A DNA stretch of 64,000 bases from Chloroflexota bacterium (GTDB taxonomy: Bacteria > Chloroflexota > UBA6077 > JACCZL01), in assembly GCA_020850535.1 (NCBI GenBank), contig JADZEM010000004.1, forward strand, positions 44,691 to 108,690, given 5' to 3'. A program made the translations under genes and the position numbers. Positions 34,610-43,004 of the stretch are shown piece after piece (within the stretch, counting starts at the first letter, position 1; every line of letters begins with the position of its first letter). The notes beneath the pieces were generated by a model. It did no database searches. It was not told where the DNA came from and saw nothing but the letters and a program-made list of their open reading frames with translations.

Positions 34610-35704
34610 ATGGTAGCTGGGCAGCTTCGGCGCGTCGGCGTCCTCACGGCCGGTGGCGACTGCCCCGGACTGAACGCCGTCATCCGGGCATTCGTGAAGA
34701 CCGCCGAATCTCACTATGACTGGGATCTCGTCGGTATCCTCGATGGGTTCGAGGGGCTGTGCGGACCGAACGGCACGCGTCCCCTCCGCGGCGATGACGT
34801 GCGGGGCATCCTCACGCAGGGCGGCACGATCCTCGGCACCAGCAATCGGGGCAACCCGTTCGCCTTCCGCAGGATGATCGACGGGACCGAGCAGACCGTG
34901 GACCTGTCGGCTGAGGTGGTCCAGCGCCTCAAGGATCTCGACATCGGCGGCCTCGTCGTGATCGGCGGCGACGGCTCGATGCGTATCGGACTCCAGTTCC
35001 AGAAGCTGGGCGTGCCGATCGTTGGCGTCCCGAAGACCATCGACAACGACCTTGCCGCGACGGACGTGACCTTCGGGTTTGACACCGCCGTCGCCACCGC
35101 GACCGACGCCATCGACCGCCTGCGCTCGACCGCTGAAGCGCACCACCGCGTGATGATCGTCGAGGTGATGGGGCGCAACGCCGGCTGGATCGCGCTCGAA
35201 GCGGGCCTGGCTGGCGGCGGCGACGTCATCCTGCTCCCCGAGATCCCGTTCCGTCTCGAGCGTGTCGCTCAGGCCATCGAGGACCGCAACCGGCGGGGCC
35301 GCACCTTCAGCATCGTCGTGGTCGCCGAAGGCGCGCACCCGGTCGGCGGCGCGCCGATTGCCATGCGGATCGGCCCGGACGGCTTTCCGCGCCTGGGCGG
35401 CGTCGGCGTCTGGCTGGCGGACGAGCTGGGGCAGCGCATCAAGCACGAGGTCCGCGCGACAGTTCTCGGGCACACCCAGCGCGGCGGCACCCCGACGCCG
35501 TTCGACCGTGTGCTGGCGACGCGGCTCGGCTGCGCGGCGGCCTGGCTGGTCGGGCAGGGCGACTGGGGCAAGATGGTCGCCGTGCGCGGCGCGGAGATCG
35601 TGCCGGTGCCGCTCGAGGACGCCGTCCGAACGGCCAAACTGGTGCCGCCGCAGGGCGAACGCGTGCAGACGGCGCGGTACATCGGCGTGAGCTTCGGAGA
35701 CTGA
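34610..35704 (+). CDS. pfkA: 6-phosphofructokinase with mixed donor signature
   Basis: The 364-residue protein catalyses phosphorylation of fructose 6-phosphate. Visible motifs are 'VLTAGGDCPGLNAVI', 'GGTILGTSNRGNPF', 'GGDGSM', 'PKTIDNDLAATDVTFGFDTA' (catalytic Asp) and 'MGRNAGWIALEAGLAGG'. The donor-site pair is mixed: Gly in GGDGS, as in ATP enzymes, but Lys in PKTIDND, as in PPi enzymes. That combination marks the group III family, whose donor must be measured. The length suits that group. ATG 34610 is chosen because it starts the fold directly and GGGGTGA lies upstream; the frame back to 34322 runs into the sirtuin gene. Confidence 0.9.
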   Translation: MVAGQLRRVGVLTAGGDCPGLNAVIRAFVKTAESHYDWDLVGILDGFEGLCGPNGTRPLRGDDVRGILTQGGTILGTSNRGNPFAFRRMIDGTEQTVDLSAEVVQRLKDLDIGGLVVIGGDGSMRIGLQFQKLGVPIVGVPKTIDNDLAATDVTFGFDTAVATATDAIDRLRSTAEAHHRVMIVEVMGRNAGWIALEAGLAGGGDVILLPEIPFRLERVAQAIEDRNRRGRTFSIVVVAEGAHPVGGAPIAMRIGPDGFPRLGGVGVWLADELGQRIKHEVRATVLGHTQRGGTPTPFDRVLATRLGCAAAWLVGQGDWGKMVAVRGAEIVPVPLEDAVRTAKLVPPQGERVQTARYIGVSFGD

Positions 35705-35711
35705 GGCAGAC

Positions 35712-36158
35712 TCAGCCTTCGTCAGTCGGGCCGGCGGCCGGGAAGCTCGCGTCCAGGCGGCCAGGACCGCTCAGGCCACCAAACCCGCCCAGGTCGTCGC
35801 CGCCGTAGCCACCGGCGGCCGGCGCGTCGTCCGGCGTCTCGCCTGCTTCGAGCTGATCGACCATCTCGCGGAAGTCGTCTCCGACGTCTTCGCCGAGCTG
35901 CTCACCCATCTTGCGGGCCCACCGCGCGATGCTGCGCGGATCGTTCTCGTCCACACCGGCGAGGTCCGCATCCATCGACATATCCTCGAGCCGGCTCTCC
36001 TCCGACTTGAGGATGGCCACCCGCGACACCAACCGCGAGACGTCGGCGGAGCCACAATGCTCGCAACGCGGCTCGGCGCGCTCGGCGGCCGAGAACGTCT
36101 GAAAGTAGAGGCTGGAGCGGCGCGAGCACGCGCCACAACGGTATTCGTAGATCGGCAT
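35712..36158 (-). CDS. FmdB-family zinc ribbon protein
   Basis: The 148-residue protein begins 'MPIYEYRCGACSRRSSLYFQTFSAAERAEPRCEHCGSADVSRLVSR', the FmdB/putative regulatory zinc ribbon with CxxC...CxxC ligands. A helical acidic middle follows ('DPRSIARWARKMGEQLGEDVGDDFREMVDQLEAGE'), then a Gly-rich tail. The start is ATG 36158, since the conserved MPxYEY begins there. Function is unknown for most members; transcriptional regulation was proposed for FmdB. It converges with the phosphofructokinase gene, seven bases apart. Confidence 0.82.
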   Translation of the reverse strand: MPIYEYRCGACSRRSSLYFQTFSAAERAEPRCEHCGSADVSRLVSRVAILKSEESRLEDMSMDADLAGVDENDPRSIARWARKMGEQLGEDVGDDFREMVDQLEAGETPDDAPAAGGYGGDDLGGFGGLSGPGRLDASFPAAGPTDEG

Positions 36159-36206
36159 ACCCGATTGTAGAGGCTGACCGACCGCCCGGCGCACCCGGCG
36201 CAGAAG

Positions 36207-36261
36207 AAGGCGGCCGTCGGTCCCGCTCGCCGTTGAGACGAGCGAGACCGACGGCCGCCTT
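36207..36261. terminator. Large hairpin between FmdB-like and XRE genes
   Basis: A 16-base arm, AAGGCGGCCGTCGGTC at 36207-36222, is exactly complementary to 36246-36261. Inside it, CGCTCG and CGAGCG pair as well after one mismatch. On the minus strand the stem is followed by TTCTTCTG, so it can terminate the XRE gene that ends at 36357, before the FmdB-like gene. Confidence 0.65.
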
Positions 36262-36356
36262 CACGTCCTGAGGGCCGCGCTGGCTTGCGTTGCGCGAATG
36301 CAAGCGCTCGTGGTCCGGGCCGCGACGGTGGGACTCAGCGAGAGCGCGCGCTCGCG

Positions 36357-36758
36357 TCAGACCTTCTGAAGAAGTCGCGAAGCGCGCCGCCGCGGCCGCG
36401 CCTCGGTGCGCTGGGCGCGCAGGTCGATCACGCCTCGCAGCAGCGCGAGGCAGAGCCGCTTGTCCTCTTCGTCCAGCTGCTGCATCTCGCCGAACGCCTG
36501 TCGCAGCTCGACGTCGATCAGCTTGAGCGAGCGCTCCTGGTACTGGAGCAGGCCAGCCAGCTGGAGCAGCTCGCTGGGGCTGGTGGTCAGCGCGCTGCAG
36601 ATCTCGAGCAGCGTGCTCACTCGGGGATCGTTCGTCTCGCCGCTCAACAGGCGGTAGAACGTCGCTCGGTTTCGCTTTCCACCGAGCCGGTCTGCGACCT
36701 CAGCCGGGCGCAGTCCACGCGCCTCAATGAGATCCCGAACGGCCTTACCAATAGACAT
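36357..36758 (-). CDS. Small XRE-family DNA-binding regulator
   Basis: The 133-residue protein starts with a helix-turn-helix of the XRE/Cro type: 'IGKAVRDLIEARGLRPAEVADRLGGKRNRATFYRLLSGETNDPRVSTLLEICSALTTSP'. The second half is helical ('QYQERSLKLIDVELRQAFGEMQQLDEEDKRLCLALLRGVIDL') and probably dimerises. The start is ATG 36758, with GGAGG seven bases upstream. The C-terminus is Arg-rich. It has its own promoter (TATACT at 36789-36794) and a large hairpin downstream, so it is monocistronic. Targets are unknown. Confidence 0.82.
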   Translation of the reverse strand: MSIGKAVRDLIEARGLRPAEVADRLGGKRNRATFYRLLSGETNDPRVSTLLEICSALTTSPSELLQLAGLLQYQERSLKLIDVELRQAFGEMQQLDEEDKRLCLALLRGVIDLRAQRTEARPRRRASRLLQKV

Positions 36759-37155
36759 TGCATCCCTCCGGCCGGACATTCGGGGCGAGTATAGCACCTT
36801 TATGGCGCGGTTGCGAGATCCTCACCCGAAACGTCGCAAGCGTGGCATTCCGTCGAGTCGCTTCCCGGCAGTCCGCCTCTCCAGATACCGCACAACCTCG
36901 GTCGTCCGACCGACGGGCGGATTGTCAATCCGCCAGACGGTTCGTACTGCTGCGTCTCTGCGACATTGTACGCTACGAACCGCCCCCATGCGCCACCTAC
37001 AACGCGCCCAAACGGCCAAAAGTGATGCATGTTTCGGTCAATCCTGAAACTCGCCCGCCAATCGTCTCGCGGATGCGTTCTCCAGTCTCACCCTCGGGCT
37101 GACTACAATCCCTGGTACGGACCGCTCGCCGCGTCCGGCCACTTTCTTCGCAGGA
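36759..37155. other. Divergent intergenic region between XRE regulator and thiL
   Basis: This holds no convincing gene. A perfect palindrome, GGCGGATTG-T-CAATCCGCC (36916-36934), lies in the middle; its size suits an operator or a small hairpin. Base composition is less GC-rich than the flanking genes. Promoter signals for thiL are not obvious. Confidence 0.5.
36789..36794 (-). promoter_or_regulatory. Candidate -10 hexamer TATACT of the XRE gene
   Basis: TATACT on the minus strand lies 31 bases upstream of the ATG. The -35 region at 17-base spacing (TCGCAA) matches poorly. Confidence 0.35.
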
Positions 37156-38304
37156 ATGCGCGTGTCCGATTCGTCGCCCCAACCGTCGCCCCGTGTGTCG
37201 CCCGATTCGAGCCTCACCGTCTCCGCGCTTGGCGAGTTCGGCCTGATCTCCCGGCTTGCCCGGGTGCTCGCGCCGGCCGGCCGCGACCCCCTGCAACCGG
37301 AAGCCACCGGCACGATGGGGATCGGGGATGACGCGGCGGTCTGGCAGCCCACCCCGGGCGCACAGCAGGTGCTGACCACCGATGCGCTGATCGAGGATGT
37401 GCACTTTCGGCATCGCACGACGGGCTGGCGCGACCTCGGGTGGAAGGCGCTGGCGGAGAACGTCAGCGACATCGCCGCGATGGGCGCGCGGCCGACCAGG
37501 GCCTTCGTCACGCTGGGGTTGCGGGCGGAGACCCTCGTGGCTGACCTTGAAGAGCTGTACCGGGGCCTTGCCGACCTTGACCGTGCGCTCGCGGAGGCCG
37601 GCCGCCACCACTGGGATCCGGCCGAGCGGCTCGGCGTCTCCGTGGCCGGCGGCGACACCGTGTCCTCGCCGTTCACCCTGATCAGCGTGACCGTGGTGGG
37701 CGAGGTCAGCGGGCCGGGGCTGCGCCGAGCAGCCGGACAGCCGGGCGACGTCCTGGCCGTGACGGGGACGCTCGGCGGGTCGAGCGGGGGCCTGTCGCTG
37801 CTCGAAGCGGGCGGCGACAGTCTGGCCGTGCAGCCGGCCGACGCCGTCACCGCCGAGCTGCTGGCGAGCCACCGTCGCCCGGTCCCCCGTGTGGTCGAGG
37901 GGCTGGTGGCGGTGGGCGCCGGGCTGCGCTGTGGCATGGATCTGTCGGACGGGCTGCTTGGCGACGCCGGCAAGCTCGCCTACGCCTCCGGCCTGAGCGC
38001 CCTGCTCGACTACGAGCGGCTGCCACTGTCGCCGGCGCTGATCCGCCAGTTCGGCGAGGCGCAGGCCCGTGCGCTGGCGCTCGCGGGCGGCGAGGACTAC
38101 GAGCTGCTGGTCGCCGGGCCGCCTGGGACGGTCGCCGCGACCTCGCGGGAGCTGGAACGCCGCGGCCTGCCGCCGATGACAGTGGTCGGGCGGCTCGCGG
38201 CGGGGCGGCCCGGTCAGGTCAGCGTGGTCGATGGGCGGGGCGCGCCCGTGCCGACGCCGCGCGGCTCATGGGACCATTTCCGCCAGGGCGGCCCGACGGT
38301 ATGA
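37156..38304 (+). CDS. thiL: Thiamine-monophosphate kinase
   Basis: The 382-residue protein is ThiL, which phosphorylates thiamine monophosphate to the active diphosphate. Motifs are 'GEFGLISRLAR', 'GIGDDAAVW', 'LTTDALIEDVHFR', 'WKALAENVSDIAAMGARPTRAFVTLGL', 'VAGGDTVSS', 'DLSDGLLGDAGKLA' and 'LALAGGEDYELL', all of the PurM-like ATP-binding fold. The N-terminus has about 20 extra residues; GTG 37162 is an alternative start, with AGGA six bases upstream. Its stop overlaps the tsaE start (ATGA), a common arrangement of thiL with tsaE/tsaB. Confidence 0.93.
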   Translation: MRVSDSSPQPSPRVSPDSSLTVSALGEFGLISRLARVLAPAGRDPLQPEATGTMGIGDDAAVWQPTPGAQQVLTTDALIEDVHFRHRTTGWRDLGWKALAENVSDIAAMGARPTRAFVTLGLRAETLVADLEELYRGLADLDRALAEAGRHHWDPAERLGVSVAGGDTVSSPFTLISVTVVGEVSGPGLRRAAGQPGDVLAVTGTLGGSSGGLSLLEAGGDSLAVQPADAVTAELLASHRRPVPRVVEGLVAVGAGLRCGMDLSDGLLGDAGKLAYASGLSALLDYERLPLSPALIRQFGEAQARALALAGGEDYELLVAGPPGTVAATSRELERRGLPPMTVVGRLAAGRPGQVSVVDGRGAPVPTPRGSWDHFRQGGPTV

Positions 38305-38774
38305 CGATGCACCTGGAGATCGTATCCCATTCAGCCGAGCAGACCCGCCGGATCGGGCTGGCGCTCGGCGAGGCCGCCGAGCCGGGCGACACGCTGCTGC
38401 TCGACGGCGAGTTTGGGGTCGGCAAGACGGTGCTCGTGCAGGGGCTGGCCGCCGGACTCGGCGTCCGCGGGACGGTCGCCAGTCCGTCGTTCGTGCTGAT
38501 GGTGCAGCACCAGGGCCGCCTGACCCTGTTCCATGTCGATCTGTATCGTCTCGACGGCCGCCTGGACGACGAGATGCTGGACAGCCTCGACGACTGGCGC
38601 GCAGCCGGCGGCGTCTGCGCCATCGAGTGGCCCGACGCCCTGCCAGGCGACCTCCGGGCAGGCGCCACCATCATCCGTATCGAGGCGACCTCCGAAGACG
38701 AGCGTCGGCTGACCATCGACTCGGACGCGCCGCACCTGATCGCCGCCCTGCGAACCGCCACGGAGGCACGCTGA
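38301..38774 (+). CDS. tsaE: tRNA threonylcarbamoyladenosine biosynthesis ATPase TsaE
   Basis: The 157-residue P-loop protein has Walker A 'LDGEFGVGKTVLVQGLA', 'GTVASPSFVLMVQH', 'LFHVDLYRLDG' and 'VCAIEWPDALPG', the diagnostic TsaE blocks. It is the ATPase of the complex that makes t6A at position 37 of ANN-decoding tRNAs. ATG 38301 overlaps the thiL stop by four bases; the frame upstream of it lies inside thiL. TsaB follows one base after its stop. TsaD, the catalytic partner, is not in the window. Confidence 0.93.
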   Translation: MTMHLEIVSHSAEQTRRIGLALGEAAEPGDTLLLDGEFGVGKTVLVQGLAAGLGVRGTVASPSFVLMVQHQGRLTLFHVDLYRLDGRLDDEMLDSLDDWRAAGGVCAIEWPDALPGDLRAGATIIRIEATSEDERRLTIDSDAPHLIAALRTATEAR

Positions 38775-38775
38775 C

Positions 38776-39429
38776 GTGCTGCTGGCCATCGATACGTCCA
38801 CGACGCGGGCGGGCATCGCGCTCTACGACGGCGACGTGCTGGCCGAGGTTGTCTGGCAGGCCGGTCGGGACCATGGCCGCCACCTGATGCCGCTCGTCGA
38901 GCAGACGCTGCTGCGTGTCGGACGCCGGGCCGCCGACCTGACCGGCGTCGTGGCGGCGCGGGGGCCTGGGTCATTCACGGGGCTGCGGGTCGGCCTGTCT
39001 GTCGCTCGGGGGCTGCAGCTTGGCCTCGGCATCCCCCTCTACGGCGTCGGCTCGCTGGACGTGCTGGCGAACGGTCTGCCGCCGATGACATACCCGGTGC
39101 AGGCCGTGCTGGCGGCCGGACGAGGGCGGTTCGCCACGGCCCGCTTCGAGCATGATGGCCACTGTTGGACCCAGGTGAGCGAGGTCGTGGGGGTCACGCT
39201 TGATTCCCTGGTACGCTTAGCCAGTAGTGGCCTGTGCTGCGTGGTCGGGGATCTCGACGCAGCGGCGCGCGCGGCCCTCGCGGAGCTGGGCGAACGGGTG
39301 TACGTGGCCCCGCCGGCCCTCTCGGTCAGGAGGCCGGCCGTCCTCGCAGCGCTGGGCTGGTGGCGATTGAATCACAACGTCCCACCATCTGCCGACGAGG
39401 GCGAGCCAATCTACCTTGTCCGGCAGTAG
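38776..39429 (+). CDS. tsaB: tRNA threonylcarbamoyladenosine biosynthesis protein TsaB
   Basis: The 217-residue ASKHA-fold protein has 'LLAIDTSTTRAGIALYDGD', 'HLMPLVEQTL', 'GVVAARGPGSFTGLRVGLSVARGLQLGLGIPLYGVGSLDVLA' and 'AVLAAGRGRFATARF', typical of TsaB. It scaffolds TsaD and TsaE in t6A synthesis and has no enzyme activity of its own. GTG 38776 starts one base after the tsaE stop. RimI follows 73 bases later. Confidence 0.92.
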   Translation: MLLAIDTSTTRAGIALYDGDVLAEVVWQAGRDHGRHLMPLVEQTLLRVGRRAADLTGVVAARGPGSFTGLRVGLSVARGLQLGLGIPLYGVGSLDVLANGLPPMTYPVQAVLAAGRGRFATARFEHDGHCWTQVSEVVGVTLDSLVRLASSGLCCVVGDLDAAARAALAELGERVYVAPPALSVRRPAVLAALGWWRLNHNVPPSADEGEPIYLVRQ

Positions 39430-39502
39430 CATGGAGCAGAGCAGCCAGACCGGCTGAACAGGTGTAGCCGTCCGTCAATTGACGGGCGATGGAGACGCGA
39501 GC

Positions 39503-40186
39503 GTGGTGGCTGAGGCAGGCACAGAACAGGCGGGGCGGTTTCGCGTCGATCCGATGCGGATCGAGCATATCCCCGTGGTCAGCGCAATCGAGCGCCGCTG
39601 CTTCGCACAGCCCTGGCCGCAGAACGCGTATCGCCGCGAGATCCAGACCAACAAGTCGGCGCACTACTTTGTGGTCCGGCTGGTCGAGCCGAACAGCAGC
39701 GCGCCCATGGTGGAGGCCCCGAAGCCGGCTGGCAGCGAGCCGGGCCTGTTCGTCCGGCTGTCGCGGATGCTGCGCGGCCCCACCGAGCCGACGCCGTCGC
39801 CGGCGCTGGAGTCTGAGCTGCGGTCCATCGTCGGGTACGCCGGCCTCTGGCTGATGACGGACGAGGCGCACATCACCACCATCGCCGTCGATCCCGACTT
39901 CCAGGGCAACGGCCTGGGCGAGCTGCTGCTGGTCTCGCTGATCGACTGCGCGAAGCAGATCGGCGCGCGCTGGCTGACCCTCGAAGTGCGCGTGTCCAAC
40001 GACGTCGCGCAACGGCTCTACGAGAAGTACACCTTCAAGGAGATGGGGCTGCGTCGGCGCTACTACAGCGACAACAACGAGGATGCGCTGGTGATGTGGA
40101 CCGATCCCATCGACTCGGACACGTTTCGCGATACGCTCCAACGGAACCGCGACGCTCTCACCCGAAGGTTGGGACTGTATGACTGA
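39503..40186 (+). CDS. rimI: GNAT acetyltransferase, RimI-like, with internal insertion
   Basis: The 227-residue protein is an N-terminal-acetyltransferase-like GNAT. It has 'RIEHIPVVSAIERRCFAQPWPQNAYRREI', the acetyl-CoA loop 'VDPDFQGNGLGELLL' and 'LTLEVRVSNDVAQRLYEKYTFKEMGLRRRYYSDNNEDALVMW', as in RimI. About 45 residues, including a Pro/Ala stretch, are inserted between 'AHYFVVRLVE' and 'IVGYAGLWLM'. GTG 39503 has GGAG eight bases upstream and is preferred over TTG 39479. The position after tsaB supports RimI, which acetylates ribosomal protein S18 in E. coli and often sits beside tsa genes. It overlaps polA by eight bases. Confidence 0.85.
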   Translation: MVAEAGTEQAGRFRVDPMRIEHIPVVSAIERRCFAQPWPQNAYRREIQTNKSAHYFVVRLVEPNSSAPMVEAPKPAGSEPGLFVRLSRMLRGPTEPTPSPALESELRSIVGYAGLWLMTDEAHITTIAVDPDFQGNGLGELLLVSLIDCAKQIGARWLTLEVRVSNDVAQRLYEKYTFKEMGLRRRYYSDNNEDALVMWTDPIDSDTFRDTLQRNRDALTRRLGLYD

Positions 40187-43004
40187 CACCCTGGTGCTGA
40201 TCGACGGACACGCCCTCGTCTTCCGAGCGTTCTACGGCGTGCCGAACCTCACGTCACCTAAGGGTGAGCTGGTGAACGCCGTCCACGGCTTCACGTCGAT
40301 GTTGTTCAAGGTCTGGCGCGAGCTGAAGCCGAAGTATGTCATCGCCACGTTCGACTACTCGTCCAAGACGTTCCGCAAGGCCCGGTATCCCGAGTACAAG
40401 GCCACGCGCGGCCCGGCGCCAGAGGGGCTCTCGCCGCAGTTCCCGATCATCTTCAACCTGCTGGACTGCATGAACATCCCCATCCACTCGAAGGAGGGCT
40501 TCGAGGCGGACGATTTGCTCGGCACGCTCTCGAAGCAGGCCGAGGCGCAGGGGCTGGACGTCGTCATCCTGACGGGGGACATGGACGCGCTGCAGCTCGT
40601 CAGCCCGCACACCCGGGTGCTCACCTCACGGCGCGGCTTCTCGGACACGGTCCTCTACGACGAGGCCCAGGTCGTCGAGCGGTACGGCTTCGGGCCGACG
40701 CACATCCCGGACTTCAAGGCACTGCGCGGCGACAGTTCAGACAACATCCCCGGGGTGCCCGGCATCGGGGACAAGACGGCCTCGAAGCTGATCCAGCAGT
40801 TCGGCACCATCGAGACGATGTACGAGCAGATGGAGAAGGTTTCAGCCAAGCAGAAGGCGCTGCTGGAGCCGCTTCACGATCAGGTAGTGATGGCCAAGGA
40901 TCTCGCCACGATCATCCGCGACGTGGACATTACGCTTGACCTGACCAACGCCACGCTGGGCGACTTCGACCGGCAGCGGGTGGTGGCCCTGTTCCACGAG
41001 CTGGGCTTCCGGCGCATGCTGGACGACATCAGCCGCTCGATGGGCGGCGCAGCCGAGACGGGCGGCGGCGGGGGCGCGGACACGCGTCAGATGAGCCTGT
41101 TCGCGGAGGCGGCCGGCGAAGCGGCGTCGGCCGACGGCGCGGCAGCCGACCCGTCGGCGAGCGCTCGTCAGGCCGACGACGGCATCGTGCGGACCGCCGA
41201 GCAGCTCGATGCCGCCCTGGCGGTCCTCCGGACCGCGCCGAGCATCGCCCTCAATATGCAAACCGTTGGGACGCTGCCGATGCGCGCCGAGGTGGTCGGC
41301 GTTGGGTTGGCGGCCAGCCCCGAGGCTCGCTGGTACATCCCCGTTGGACATCTGGACGGCGGGGAGCAACTTGCCTGGAGCGACGTCCGCGACCGGCTGA
41401 CGCCGCTCATGGCAGACGCGGGCGTCGCCAAGTGGTCGCACAACGCCAAGTTTCACGAGATGGTGCTGGCGCGGAACGGGGTCGAGGTCGAGGGCCTGGC
41501 GTTCGACACGATGATCGCGGCGTACCTGCTGGAGTCGAACCAGCGCGCCTTCGCCCTGCGCGACCTTGCCTGGAACAAGCTGCAACAGGAGATGCCGGCC
41601 GCCAGCACCTTGCTCGGGACCGGCCGCGGCGCGACCACGATGGACCGGCTGCCCGTCGAGACGGTCGCGCAGTATGCCCGCGACGAGGCCGTAGCCGTCT
41701 GCCGGCTGGTCCCGATCCTCGACCGCGAGCTGCACGAGGCCGGCCTCGGCAGCCTGTTCCGCGAGGTCGAGCTGCCGCTGGTGCCGGTCCTGGCAACGCT
41801 GGAGCGCAACGGTATCGCCGTGGACGTACCGTACCTGCATGCGATGTCGAAGGAGCTGGCCGAGCGGCTCGCGGAGATCGAGCGCGATGCCTACGCCAGC
41901 GTCGGCCACGAGTTCAACATCAACTCGCCGACCAAGCTCGGGGACGTGCTCTACAAGGAGCTGAAGCTGCCGCAGTCCAAGCGCACGCGGACCGGGCAGG
42001 CGTCCACCGGGGCCGAGGTGCTGGAAGAGCTGCGCGGCGCGCATCCGGTCATCGATCTGGTGCTGGAGCACCGGCAGTTGCAGAAGCTGAAGTCGACCTA
42101 CATCGACGCGCTGCCGCTGATGGTCAACCCGGATACCGGCCGCGTCCACGGGTCGTTCCACCAGACCGTTGCCGCGACCGGCCGCCTCTCCAGCTCCGAC
42201 CCGAATCTGCAGAACATCCCGATCCGCACGGACATGGGCAAGCGCGTGCGGCGGGCGTTCGTGACGGCGTCATCCGAGACCTGCCTCCTGAGCGCCGACT
42301 ACAGCCAGATCGAGCTGCGGGTCCTGGCCCACTACACCAAGGACCCAACCCTGGTCGAGGCGTTCGCCGAGGGCCAGGACATCCACGCCGCGACCGCCGC
42401 CGAGGTGCTGAACCGCCCCATCGCCGAGGTCACCTCCGACGAACGGCGCCTGGCAAAGGTCGTCAACTTCGGCGTGTTGTACGGGATGAGCGAGTACGGG
42501 CTGGCGCAGCAGAGCGGGCTGCCCCAGGAGCAGGCCGCCGCCTTTATCAAGCAGTACTTCGAGCGGTTCGGGACCGTCAAGGCGTTCCAGGACAACCTGC
42601 TCAAGGAGGCCGAGGAGCGCGGGTACGTCACCACGCTGCTGGAGCGACGGCGCTACATCCCTGAGCTGACCAGCCCGATCCGCAACGTCCGCATGGCCGG
42701 CGCGCGCATGGCGATCAACCATCCGATTCAGGGGACGGCCAGCGACATCGTCAAGATCGCCATGATCGAGGTGCAGAAGCGGATCGAAGCGGCGTACCTG
42801 GGCACGCTGATGGTGCTGCAGGTGCATGACGAGTTGCTGTTCGAGCTGCCGCGCGGCTCGGTCGAGACGTTTGCCGCCGACCTCCGAACGATCATGTGCG
42901 ACGCGATGAAGCTCGACGTCCCGCTGAACGTCGAGCTGCGAAGCGGCGACAACTGGGAGGAGCTGAAGCATCTTGAGCTGCCGGCGGCGGTCGGAGGCCG
43001 CTAG
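40179..43004 (+). CDS. polA: DNA polymerase I, proofreading site altered
   Basis: The 941-residue protein has an intact 5'-3' nuclease domain (1-285; 'LIDGHALVFRAFYG', 'FEADDLLG', 'LTGDMDALQLV', 'DSSDNIPGVPGIG'), a linker, a 3'-5' exonuclease-like domain (about 335-525) and a polymerase domain with motif A 'DYSQIELR', motif B 'KVVNFGVLYGMSEYG' and motif C 'VHDELLFE'. In the exonuclease-like domain the DxE of motif I reads NMQ (359-361) and the motif II Asp reads H426, so proofreading is probably lost, as known for Taq and several other bacterial enzymes. The start overlaps rimI; the stop overlaps the mutM GTG by one base. Confidence 0.95.
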   Translation: MTDTLVLIDGHALVFRAFYGVPNLTSPKGELVNAVHGFTSMLFKVWRELKPKYVIATFDYSSKTFRKARYPEYKATRGPAPEGLSPQFPIIFNLLDCMNIPIHSKEGFEADDLLGTLSKQAEAQGLDVVILTGDMDALQLVSPHTRVLTSRRGFSDTVLYDEAQVVERYGFGPTHIPDFKALRGDSSDNIPGVPGIGDKTASKLIQQFGTIETMYEQMEKVSAKQKALLEPLHDQVVMAKDLATIIRDVDITLDLTNATLGDFDRQRVVALFHELGFRRMLDDISRSMGGAAETGGGGGADTRQMSLFAEAAGEAASADGAAADPSASARQADDGIVRTAEQLDAALAVLRTAPSIALNMQTVGTLPMRAEVVGVGLAASPEARWYIPVGHLDGGEQLAWSDVRDRLTPLMADAGVAKWSHNAKFHEMVLARNGVEVEGLAFDTMIAAYLLESNQRAFALRDLAWNKLQQEMPAASTLLGTGRGATTMDRLPVETVAQYARDEAVAVCRLVPILDRELHEAGLGSLFREVELPLVPVLATLERNGIAVDVPYLHAMSKELAERLAEIERDAYASVGHEFNINSPTKLGDVLYKELKLPQSKRTRTGQASTGAEVLEELRGAHPVIDLVLEHRQLQKLKSTYIDALPLMVNPDTGRVHGSFHQTVAATGRLSSSDPNLQNIPIRTDMGKRVRRAFVTASSETCLLSADYSQIELRVLAHYTKDPTLVEAFAEGQDIHAATAAEVLNRPIAEVTSDERRLAKVVNFGVLYGMSEYGLAQQSGLPQEQAAAFIKQYFERFGTVKAFQDNLLKEAEERGYVTTLLERRRYIPELTSPIRNVRMAGARMAINHPIQGTASDIVKIAMIEVQKRIEAAYLGTLMVLQVHDELLFELPRGSVETFAADLRTIMCDAMKLDVPLNVELRSGDNWEELKHLELPAAVGGR

